Below are positions 34,626-42,202 of a stretch of DNA of 64,000 bases, piece by piece. Source of the stretch: Leucobacter tardus (GTDB taxonomy: Bacteria > Actinomycetota > Actinomycetes > Actinomycetales > Microbacteriaceae); NCBI RefSeq assembly GCF_017583045.1, contig NZ_JAGFBF010000005.1, positions 992,001 to 1,056,000 of the forward strand, read 5' to 3'. Under the pieces are notes generated by a model. The model was not told the DNA's origin, ran no database searches, and saw only the letters and a list, made by a program, of their open reading frames with translations. The stretch's first letter is position 1. Each line of letters opens with the position of its first letter. The translations under genes and the position numbers were made by a program.

Positions 34626-35290
34626 CGTGACTCCTCCTCGGATGTTTCGTCGTGCGAGACTGGTCCCGCGCTAGTTACTGGTCGACGGCTGCGTCCCAGC
34701 ATCGCGATGCCCATCGCGACGACGATGAGCGCCACGATGATGGCGATGCCGATGCCGACCGCGCCGGTCAGCGCGAGCGACTGGTCTGAGGGCTTTTTCT
34801 GCGCTGTGCTCTCGTCGGCTTGGGCGGTGTAGCTCAAGACGGCTGCGGTCGAGCGCCCGGCCCACTCGTTTCCGGCAGATCGATCCATGGTGACGGTGGC
34901 TTCGATGAGCGTGCTCGCGCCAGGCGCGACTTCCTCGACGAACACCGGCGCTTTCACCGCATCGGCGAGGGGCAGTGTTTCGCCCTGGCTCTCGCCGTCC
35001 ACACTGAAGCTGATCGACAACGGGCCATCCGTTGACAGAATGGGATCATCCTGGTCGGAGAGCAGTTGCGCCTTCACGATTACGGGTGTGTCGTGCGTGT
35101 TCGTCACCGTGGAACGGAGCGGTTCGCTGCTCCCCGGCGCCGGCATGATGACCGTCTGAATCTGCGGGGTCGCGGTGATGAGCTCGGTGTCAGCCGCCGC
35201 GATCGTCGCTGGTGACAGCAACGCAGACGCCGTCAGGATGGTCCCGAGTGCGAGCACTGATGCTCGTCGGGTGGCATGTGGTTTCTTCAC
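34622..35290 (-). CDS. Exported protein with C-terminal LALTG/transmembrane anchor
   Basis: This 222-residue protein has a Sec signal peptide (VLALGTILTASALLSPATIAAA), then a beta-rich domain of about 135 residues, including TVIMPAPGSSEPLRSTVTN. At the C-terminus LALTG (172-176) is followed by a hydrophobic helix and GRSRR, then a 19-residue acidic tail. LALTG fits the LAxTG class E sortase motif. The tail is longer than usual, so a simple membrane anchor is the alternative. It is coupled by ATGA or GTGA overlaps on both sides. It could anchor the fibre proteins to wall or membrane (inference). Confidence 0.78.
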   Translation of the reverse strand: MKKPHATRRASVLALGTILTASALLSPATIAAADTELITATPQIQTVIMPAPGSSEPLRSTVTNTHDTPVIVKAQLLSDQDDPILSTDGPLSISFSVDGESQGETLPLADAVKAPVFVEEVAPGASTLIEATVTMDRSAGNEWAGRSTAAVLSYTAQADESTAQKKPSDQSLALTGAVGIGIAIIVALIVVAMGIAMLGRSRRPVTSAGPVSHDETSEEESR

Positions 35291-35880
35291 GGTGTGCTGA
35301 CTCCCTCGAACCTGACACCGATCTGCGTCTCGGTGTTGTGGTAGTCGTGGCTGATATCGGGATCGAGAACCACATCGAGGCGAACCTTGTGCTCCGCCTC
35401 GGGCGCGACATCGTCGATCGCGAGCGCGAGGTCTTCGATGGCTTGAGCGGAGAGCTTCGTCGCGACGACACGATCATCGATGGTCATCGTGAACCGCAGT
35501 TGAGCGAAGAGATCGTTGGTGACGGGGTCCGGGTCATACAGCCGGACGCGTACCGCACCGGTGACGCTCTGCTTCCGGTTGACGAGCGTGGTCTCGTAGG
35601 TGAGCGGCTTGGCGATCCTGAACTTCTCCCCCGCGGGGGTGAATGCGATCTCGAGGGCAGATGCATCGTCTGGAGCATCGACGATTGCGGTGCCGTCACG
35701 GACACCGAGGTCGAATGTGCCGCCGATGCCGGCGTCGCCATTCACCGTAGTGCCCGTGCGGTCGGAGAAGCCCGCCTGCGTGGTCGCGAGACCCGCGATG
35801 AGGACCGTGCAGAGCAGGCCGACGAGCGACGCGAGCGCCGCAAGGCTTCCGAGGCCACGAGTCTGTGCGGTCCGGTTCAT
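35287..35880 (-). CDS. Small exported protein with alternate-type signal sequence
   Basis: This 197-residue protein has an N-terminal helix (LAALASLVGLLCTVLIAGLATTQAGFSD, ending in an AGFSD-type site). The mature domain with TFDLGV...RFTMTIDDRVVATKL resembles that of the gene just upstream. The two share the phrases LFxQLRFT and xxVxADR/TKLSA. ATGA overlap joins it to the upstream gene, and its stop overlaps the LALTG gene. It is likely a paralogous subunit of the same surface assembly (inference). Confidence 0.78.
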   Translation of the reverse strand: MNRTAQTRGLGSLAALASLVGLLCTVLIAGLATTQAGFSDRTGTTVNGDAGIGGTFDLGVRDGTAIVDAPDDASALEIAFTPAGEKFRIAKPLTYETTLVNRKQSVTGAVRVRLYDPDPVTNDLFAQLRFTMTIDDRVVATKLSAQAIEDLALAIDDVAPEAEHKVRLDVVLDPDISHDYHNTETQIGVRFEGVSTP

Positions 35881-36509
35881 GTGTTCTCTCCTGCGAAAGC
35901 GAATTGCAGCTGGGTGCCGGCGCCCTGCCAGCGGTTGTCGACCTCGGCTGGCAGCGAGATGGTCACCGCGAGCGTCCGGTTCTCACCGGCGGCAACCGGG
36001 TCGGGCCACTGCCACGCCAAGTCGTTGAACTCGTCGGCCGAGACGCGGTCCGCCAGGACCGTCGTACCGTCGACCACCGTGAACCGCAGCTGGTCGAACA
36101 GTTCGAGGTAGCGCCCGGTGTCGGGATCTGTCGCGTCGCCGAGGGGGTTCGGGTCAAGGATCTTGAGCCCGATGCGTCCGGCGATGTCACGGGGACTCGC
36201 GTTGGCGACGGCGACCGTCGCCTCAAGTGAATGACCGGGGCCGAGCGCGACGCCTTCGCCGTTCTCGCCGATGGCGACTTCGTACGGATCGGGATTGCCC
36301 TGATGCCAGTCCGAGTCCTGCGGCTTCCAGTCGGGTTCGAGAGCGCCCGCGGTCACGATGTCGAAGCGGTTCTTCGAGCCATCGAGGACCCATCGCGTCT
36401 CGGCGGTATCGGTGAGCGCGGCCGCTGTGAGCACGACACCCGCGAGGGCGGTCACACCGACCGCCGCGAGCGTCGACCGTGCGACTGCTCGGTTCCTGAA
36501 TCGAGGCAC
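35877..36509 (-). CDS. Small exported protein with alternate-type signal sequence
   Basis: This 210-residue protein has signal RNRAVARSTLAAVGVTAL followed by VLTAAALTDTAETRW, a site like those of SipW substrates. The mature part begins NRFDIVTAG and includes LELFDQLRFTVVDGTT. GTG at 36507-36509 is preceded by GGAG at suitable spacing. An 84-bp intergenic gap containing a strong hairpin separates it from the first gene of the locus. Confidence 0.8.
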   Translation of the reverse strand: MPRFRNRAVARSTLAAVGVTALAGVVLTAAALTDTAETRWVLDGSKNRFDIVTAGALEPDWKPQDSDWHQGNPDPYEVAIGENGEGVALGPGHSLEATVAVANASPRDIAGRIGLKILDPNPLGDATDPDTGRYLELFDQLRFTVVDGTTVLADRVSADEFNDLAWQWPDPVAAGENRTLAVTISLPAEVDNRWQGAGTQLQFAFAGENT

Positions 36510-36530
36510 CTGTGGTCTCCCATTCGATGG

Positions 36531-36566
36531 GTTGCCGCCCGCATCGGGGAGGGTGCGGGCGGCAAC
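36531..36566 (-). promoter_or_regulatory. Strong intercistronic hairpin after the first SipW-substrate gene
   Basis: GTTGCCGCCCGCA (36531-36543) and TGCGGGCGGCAAC (36554-36566) form a perfect 13-bp stem with a 10-nt loop. It lies 27 nt after the stop of the first gene. No T-tract follows, so it is more likely an mRNA-stabilising or partial-termination element. Confidence 0.65.
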
Positions 36567-36593
36567 CGGCTTGATAGCTGTCTCGAACTGCCG

Positions 36594-37289
36594 TTAGACG
36601 GAGGTGCCGACGAACTGCGCCTGCACGTACGCCGAGTTGCCCTGGTAGTTGTTGGGATCGTTGATGCCCGTGGTCGTCCAGGTGATCGAGACGGAGACGG
36701 TGCCGCCGGTACCGGCGTCGTACTCGCCGAGATCGAGGTTGTCGACTCCGGCCTGCGTCAGGTCGGCGTAGGTGGCCGTGGTGGTACCGGCCGCGTCCTT
36801 GACCTCGACGGTGTAGCGCAGCAGATCCGCCATCGACTTCGTCTCACCTGCAGGCACTGCGCTGGACGTGCCCTTCGGGGAGTCGGCGAGCGAGAAGACG
36901 AGGTCGCCTCCGAGCTTCTTCGAGTCGTTCTTGAACGGAATGCTCGTCGAGATCGTATCGCCGGGGGTCATCGTCTCGGCGTTCGGGATGCCGATGGTGA
37001 CGCCGTCTGCGCCGGGCTTGTTCGCCTGCTGCCAGAACTTTCCGGTTTCGGCATCCGCGTACGAACTGGCGAGCGGCAGGTTGGTGGTCGCTGCGGTGTC
37101 GACGACCTGGATGTCGAAGGTGTTGTCACCGCCGCCGATCCCGTCTCCGCCGTTTCCGTTACCGAAGTTCAGGAAGGCGCTGTCGTTGAACGCAGCGGCC
37201 GTGATCAGAGCCGCAACGCCGAGCAGCGAGCCCGCCGCGATGGCGGTGCGCTTGCGATACGACTTCCGAGGGGTGTTCGTGCTCTCCAC
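36594..37289 (-). CDS. TasA-like exported protein with SipW-dependent signal sequence
   Basis: This 231-residue first gene of the locus has signal RKSYRKRTAIAAGSLLGVAA followed by LITAAAFNDSAFLNFG. The mature part is Gly/Asn-rich at first (FGNGNGGDGIGGGDN), then NTFDIQVVDTA and a beta domain ending YVQAQFVGTSV. The pattern fits the TasA/CalY-like group of fibre-forming proteins. I chose GTG at 37287-37289, preceded by AAAGGA; longer upstream frames lack a signal. Being first and followed by a hairpin it may be the most abundant product, the major subunit (inference). Confidence 0.82.
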   Translation of the reverse strand: MESTNTPRKSYRKRTAIAAGSLLGVAALITAAAFNDSAFLNFGNGNGGDGIGGGDNTFDIQVVDTAATTNLPLASSYADAETGKFWQQANKPGADGVTIGIPNAETMTPGDTISTSIPFKNDSKKLGGDLVFSLADSPKGTSSAVPAGETKSMADLLRYTVEVKDAAGTTTATYADLTQAGVDNLDLGEYDAGTGGTVSVSITWTTTGINDPNNYQGNSAYVQAQFVGTSV

Positions 37290-37599
37290 TAGGTGGTCCT
37301 TTCCACTGACGGACTGTTGTGACACAAACATGTGGTCGTGCCAGGTATCAACGTAGAAAGGAGATGGGGTCTCTGAGCAGAGGCGGGGGGAAGGATGGAG
37401 GACCAGATGGCGGATTTGAGCAGGCCACCCGGGGTCACTGAGTAGTCGCGGAAGCCGTCGCAAAGATCAGGGAGTGACGCGCAGTACGCGCGGTGCCCCG
37501 GTCACGCGAACGAGTCGTCACCACTCCACTCGGGGCCCACCTGAAGCGGCCTCCCCGGTCGCGTCACCCGAGCGCGATCACCGGTGACCACTCGCGGAT
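37290..37599. other. 310-bp gene-free region upstream of the SipW-type locus
   Basis: This region must hold the promoter of the leftward locus and the 3' end of the DUF4385 transcript. It contains a purine-rich stretch (37381-37400) and a TTGATA-17-TTTGTG pair on the minus strand that is only a weak promoter match. No further gene was seen. Confidence 0.4.
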
Positions 37600-38094
37600 T
37601 CAGCTCTCGTAGCGCTCCTGGTGCCGCTCGCGCTGCGCGATGTAGCGCTCGTCGGCGGCAGCCCGATCCCAGGTCGCCTTGAAGATGCGCGCGGACTCGG
37701 CTTTCACCGGATCCTCCGCGTCACGGGGTTTCTCGGCGCGACCGTGCGCACCGCTCTGCCCCTTCTTGTCGTCGGGCACCGGGCCGTCGTACTTCTTGCC
37801 CCCGCGATGGTTCGCATACCGCCGTGACCGCGTGTACCCCATCTGCAGAAACTTGCGCGCCATGTCAGCACCGACGAAGTCGTCGTTCTCGAGGTACTGC
37901 TCGAACAGGTTCCAGATCGCCTCGCTCGAGGTGCGGGCGAGCTCGGGGTTCGCGAACCGCCAGTGCGGCAGAATCTCCGACTTGTACGGCTCGACCTTCA
38001 GCACACCCTGTTCGCCTCGCCCGACACGGTAGAGGTCGGGCCGCTCGCGAAAATCGATCACGGAGAAGTCGAGCGAGTAGTCGAACTTCTTCAT
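37600..38094 (-). CDS. DUF4385 family protein
   Basis: This 164-residue soluble protein has the DUF4385 pattern: YSLDFSVIDFRERPDLYRVGRGEQGVL near the N-terminus, then GADMARKFLQMGYTRSRRYANH. A charged C-terminal tail follows. Function is unknown for the family. GAAGGGGG lies upstream of the ATG at 38092-38094. It is a single gene with no evident link to its neighbours. Confidence 0.83.
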   Translation of the reverse strand: MKKFDYSLDFSVIDFRERPDLYRVGRGEQGVLKVEPYKSEILPHWRFANPELARTSSEAIWNLFEQYLENDDFVGADMARKFLQMGYTRSRRYANHRGGKKYDGPVPDDKKGQSGAHGRAEKPRDAEDPVKAESARIFKATWDRAAADERYIAQRERHQERYES

Positions 38095-38237
38095 GGCGCA
38101 CCCCCTTCGCGATCGGTTCAACCGGTTGCGGCGGCGAGCGCCCCGGCGGTGCGCCTCACTCTATCGTTCCCGAGCAGCCCCGAGACCTGCTCAGATCCAG
38201 CCGGAGTCACAGAGTTCGGTGAGCAGAGTGAACCGAC

Positions 38238-39563
38238 TTACGATGTCAGCCGATAGAGGTCCACGCCCGATCGTTGGTCGCTCCGGAGAGCGTGCAGCAG
38301 TTCACGGCTCTCACGGGGCATATCGAGCGCCCTCGTAATGGCGCGAGCGAGCTCGGCGGGTGTGACCGTGTTCGGGGGCAACACGATACCCAGGTTCTTC
38401 TGCTCGAGCGCAGCCGCCCCCGCGAACTGATCAGTCGAGAACGGGAGCACCACGAGAGGTACGCCGAATGCGAGCGCCTCGGTCACGCTGTTGTTGCCAC
38501 CATGACTCACTGCAGCAGCGGCATGCTGGAGGAGCGTCACCTGAGGCAGGAACTCCGCGACGAACCAGTCAGGCGGGAGGGTGCCGAGGTCGGATACCGG
38601 AGTCGACCCATGGGCGATCACCGCCCGCACACCGCTTGCTCGGAGGGCTTCCACCACCACTTTCAAGACGTCGCCGCGCGCCGAAAGGAAGCTCCCGAAA
38701 CTGACGTAGACGAAAGGAGCGTCCGACGACTGTATCCAGTCGTCCACCGCTGCGCTTCCGGGGAGATCTCTGACCGAGGCTCCGACGAAGACGCTCTCGG
38801 GCACGAACTTCAGCCGATCAGCCGGCATCAGTTCTCTCGGGTAGTTGTACACGAGAGTTCGTCCGCGCTCCGAGAAAGCGTTCTCTGAGAGACGCGACTG
38901 AACGAGCGATGGGGAGCGAGTGATGCCGATGTCCGTGGAGAGCTCGACCACTGCACGGTTCCACTCCTCCGTGAAGTTCTCGCTGACTCGCGCGCAGAGG
39001 TCTGCGAGTTCCTCGAGCTCGTCCTCCCCCGGCACGAACGATGCCGGCCATGCCGTCGGGTAGCCGTACACCTCTCCGGCTTCCGCGAGCGGCAGCGCTG
39101 ATGGATGACCCAGTACCGCGTCGATGTAGTCGATGCCGGCAGCGTGCAGTCCGACGCGTGCACTGAACGCGAGGTGATCGACGAGGATCTGATCGGGTTC
39201 GACCTGACGAACGATCTCGAGGACTCGTCTCGCCGAGCTGACGGGTTCGTACATCAGGTCATGCAGTCGCGCGCGAGCCTGGTACATCAGGGTCGCTATC
39301 ATGCCGTCGCGCGTCGCCTGGAAGAACCCGTCGAGCAGATTGTCTTCGCCGGCGGGCTGTTCTTCCACGCGAATGGTCCCGGGGTTCGATCCTTTTCCGA
39401 GCGCCAGCTCGCGATGCTCGTACCCGAACTCTTCCACGATCGATGCCGTCGCGGAGCCGGTCGCGACCACGACCCGCTCGCCTCGTTCCTGCCACGATCT
39501 GCCCATCGCTCCGAGCGGGTACAGATGGGACGCGTAGTCGGGGCTGATGATGAGCAGGGTCAT
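38238..39563 (-). CDS. GT1 family (UDP-glycosyltransferase-like) glycosyltransferase
   Basis: This 441-residue GT-B enzyme has an N-terminal acceptor domain beginning LLIISPDYASHLYPLGAM and a C-terminal nucleotide-sugar domain. The latter has APFVYVSFGSFLSARGDV and the donor-binding segment LPQVTLLQHAAAAVSHGGNNSVTEAL. The family transfers sugars to lipids, macrolides and other small acceptors. Its ATG overlaps the stop of the upstream HEAT/GT4 gene (ATGA), so the two glycosyltransferases probably act in one pathway. The acceptor is unknown. Confidence 0.87.
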   Translation of the reverse strand: MTLLIISPDYASHLYPLGAMGRSWQERGERVVVATGSATASIVEEFGYEHRELALGKGSNPGTIRVEEQPAGEDNLLDGFFQATRDGMIATLMYQARARLHDLMYEPVSSARRVLEIVRQVEPDQILVDHLAFSARVGLHAAGIDYIDAVLGHPSALPLAEAGEVYGYPTAWPASFVPGEDELEELADLCARVSENFTEEWNRAVVELSTDIGITRSPSLVQSRLSENAFSERGRTLVYNYPRELMPADRLKFVPESVFVGASVRDLPGSAAVDDWIQSSDAPFVYVSFGSFLSARGDVLKVVVEALRASGVRAVIAHGSTPVSDLGTLPPDWFVAEFLPQVTLLQHAAAAVSHGGNNSVTEALAFGVPLVVLPFSTDQFAGAAALEQKNLGIVLPPNTVTPAELARAITRALDMPRESRELLHALRSDQRSGVDLYRLTS

Positions 39564-41812
39564 AGCGTTCTTTCGGTTGAGGCTGATCGAGGCGGGGTGC
39601 TGCGTTCGAGCTCCACGCAGTCGTCGCTCTGACGAGTGTGATGCACGCGCTCGTATATCGTCGAGAGCGCTTCGGCCATCGTATGGACTGAGAATCGCGC
39701 CCGCACCATCTGGCGGGCCTCATCGGCTTGCTCATCCGCCTGCGGTGACCCGGCGAGATCAAGGGCCTCCCCGATCGTTCGGGCGAGACTGAGCTGATCG
39801 GTGGTGTCACAGAGCAGTCCGGTACGACCGTGATCGAGATAGGTGCTGGGCCCCCCTCTGACCGGCGCCACGACGAACGCACCGACAGCGAGCGCCTCGA
39901 TGATGGCCAGCCCGAACTCCTCTTTCACACTGGCACACACGTACACTCCTCCGGCCGCTGCGTAGCCGGCAAGACCGAATCGGACAGCCGCGACCCACTC
40001 CGCGACGACGCCGTTCGGTCGATGCCCGGACAGGAGCAGCCCTGCGCGCGCTTGGAGTGGACGCGGAATCTCGAGGTCGATCTGCTGCAGCTCTGCTGCT
40101 TCCTCCCTCGATGGGTTCTCGAGGTTCCCTCCCACGACGAGCAGGTTGCATCGGTGACGCAGTTCGGATTGCGCCCAGGATCGCACCAGCGTCGACATCC
40201 CTTTCACGCGATGCATGCGCCCCACGGTCACGATGAGCGGGAGTCCGCGCCGTTCTTCGGGGAGCCGGCCAAGCACACCTCGCAACGCTTCGATCGGCTC
40301 ATCTGCGTCCGCTGCGCCGTGACTCGCCGGTTCCACCGCGGCCGGGTCGGTGGACAATCCGGTGTCGTCTTCCGAGACTTCGCCGGGACGATGTCGGGAG
40401 CGATCACCTGCGCGATCACTCGCGGCGAGGTCGATGCCTTCCGCGACAACGGAGAACTGTTCCGGATCCTCATCGATATCGATGCCGAGGAGTCGGCGGG
40501 CATCACCTGAGACATCCGCTCTCGGCAACAGCACGGTGTGCGCAGCGTCTCGAGCGATCTGACGCACCAACTGCCCCCGCGTCCAGAGCCGCTCCTGCAC
40601 GTCCCGACTCCCGAAACTCACGCGCGTGATCTCGCCGGAATGTTCCATCGCTTCGATGATCGCGTGAGGATCGGGGGCGGCCGTGAAGACGACGGGCAGC
40701 TGCAAGAGAGCGGCGAGATCCCACGCGGCAAGCGTGCCGACGTCGGCCATCCGGAGGTGCATGACGTCGACGCCTCCGGCTTGCCGCAGACTGCGCAGGA
40801 TGCCGCGTCTCAGGAACGCATACTCTGACCAGGGATCCCCGCTCTGGGGGCGCTGAGGAAGCCCAGCCTCCCTCGGCGAGTCGGTTTCGCAGGCGATGTG
40901 GGCGAAGCGATGGCGGGGGTTCCGCGAAGACCGGTGAGACGGGGTCTCCTGCACGCGTCCGTTCGCTTCGCCACCTCGGGAGATGGTGAGCACATGCGCG
41001 GACCCCTGTGCTGCTGTCGTGCACAACGCATCTCCGAGCCCGACGAGCAGGGTCGCGATCCCCCCGGTCGAGCCACTGCCCGAGTTCCGCAGGTCCGGGT
41101 CGATCTCGCCTTGCATGAACGATTGAGCGATGGTCAGCGCGTGCCGCGCCGCACGGCTCCTCACCGACATGAGCCATGCGAGATCCTCACGATGAGCGAG
41201 CGCTTCCCGAGCGCCGTGACGTACGTCATCGTGCAGAGATGCATCATCAGCGAGATCGCTCAATGCCGTGCCGGCTCGGTGGTCTCGCATGAATCCGAGC
41301 GTCTCGATGCACCCTTGCGCCCTCAATGGGTCGGGGGATGTCAGCACCGCATCCGTCAGGAGCGATACGAGTTCCGGAAGATGCTCGCGGGGCGAGCGAT
41401 TCCCCCACGATTCCAATGTCCGCTGAGCGTGCATCCCCCTGATGCCGCCCTCACCCGCGCAGTCCAACAGCCAGGGCACGATCGTCGGCATCGGAGCACT
41501 GGCACGCATTGCGGCGACCACGTGGTCGCGCACGAACGTGCGGTCGTCGCTGCGGAGTTGCTCTAACGCCCGCCGGCTTCCCTCGGTGCCGTCTCCACCG
41601 TTGACTCGAGCGAGCGCGTAGATGGCGGCGATGACCGTCACGTGGTCCGGGTCGGAGAGCGCGGCGACCAACTGCTGAACGCCTCCGTCGCTCTCATCAT
41701 TCTCCACGGCGCTCGCGGTTCGTGCGAGCTCATCCGCGAGCGGAAACACCTCGAGGATACGTGGTGCATTGCGCACGGCGGAGAGACTCCGCAGCATCTG
41801 AACTTCGCTCAT
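39560..41812 (-). CDS. HEAT-repeat/GT4 glycosyltransferase fusion protein
   Basis: This 750-residue protein has about 240 residues of HEAT-like helical repeats (for example VQQLVAALSDPDHVTVIAAIYALARV). A GT-B glycosyltransferase follows: GGIATLLVGLGDAL at about 270, LIVTVGRMHRVKGMSTLV and KEEFGLAIIEALAVGAFVVA. The E-x7-E donor motif marks GT4. The fusion of a protein-binding repeat with a GT4 enzyme is uncommon. It may tether the enzyme to a partner such as the coupled GT1 enzyme (inference). Confidence 0.82.
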   Translation of the reverse strand: MSEVQMLRSLSAVRNAPRILEVFPLADELARTASAVENDESDGGVQQLVAALSDPDHVTVIAAIYALARVNGGDGTEGSRRALEQLRSDDRTFVRDHVVAAMRASAPMPTIVPWLLDCAGEGGIRGMHAQRTLESWGNRSPREHLPELVSLLTDAVLTSPDPLRAQGCIETLGFMRDHRAGTALSDLADDASLHDDVRHGAREALAHREDLAWLMSVRSRAARHALTIAQSFMQGEIDPDLRNSGSGSTGGIATLLVGLGDALCTTAAQGSAHVLTISRGGEANGRVQETPSHRSSRNPRHRFAHIACETDSPREAGLPQRPQSGDPWSEYAFLRRGILRSLRQAGGVDVMHLRMADVGTLAAWDLAALLQLPVVFTAAPDPHAIIEAMEHSGEITRVSFGSRDVQERLWTRGQLVRQIARDAAHTVLLPRADVSGDARRLLGIDIDEDPEQFSVVAEGIDLAASDRAGDRSRHRPGEVSEDDTGLSTDPAAVEPASHGAADADEPIEALRGVLGRLPEERRGLPLIVTVGRMHRVKGMSTLVRSWAQSELRHRCNLLVVGGNLENPSREEAAELQQIDLEIPRPLQARAGLLLSGHRPNGVVAEWVAAVRFGLAGYAAAGGVYVCASVKEEFGLAIIEALAVGAFVVAPVRGGPSTYLDHGRTGLLCDTTDQLSLARTIGEALDLAGSPQADEQADEARQMVRARFSVHTMAEALSTIYERVHHTRQSDDCVELERSTPPRSASTERTL

Positions 41813-42202
41813 TCCTCTGCCTGCTCGCTTCCCTCAGCTATTTCCTGGCGCGAGGCGTCGCTGCGGCCGGCGTTCGTCGGTGAAGCGATCGGCGGGCGCA
41901 CGAAGTCGTCTGCGATTCCCCGTGGGACCGTGAGGCTCGCGCAGATCTTCTCGGGTGTTCTGACCCACGAAGACAACGACATCTCGTTGCGCCACGAAAC
42001 CGATCACGCGTCGATCTTAATTTACCCGAGTGGATATTTTGGATGGGTTGACTTTATCTCGTGAATACCCTTGCGCACGGGCACGTTCGAGACCCACATT
42101 CCGCTGTCTGAGGCGTCAATCGGTCGGTTCCGTTGATCGGTCGCGGGCTCATCGTCTGTCCGTGATCGCGATCTCGAACGCCGACGTCTTTCGTAGTCTG
42201 CA
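41813..42202. other. 390-bp gene-free region with an AT-rich core
   Basis: Between the ctpE-like stop and the HEAT/GT4 start there is no convincing gene. Positions 42015-42065 are distinctly AT-rich (TTAATTTACC, GGATATTTTGG, TTGACTTTATC). This probably contains the promoter of the glycosyltransferase pair, but no clear minus-strand -10/-35 pair was seen. Confidence 0.45.

Noticed and set aside
29216..37289. A sortase gene inside the SipW-type locus
   Set aside because: No TLxTC-type sortase was seen; the LALTG protein must use a sortase elsewhere or act as a simple membrane protein.
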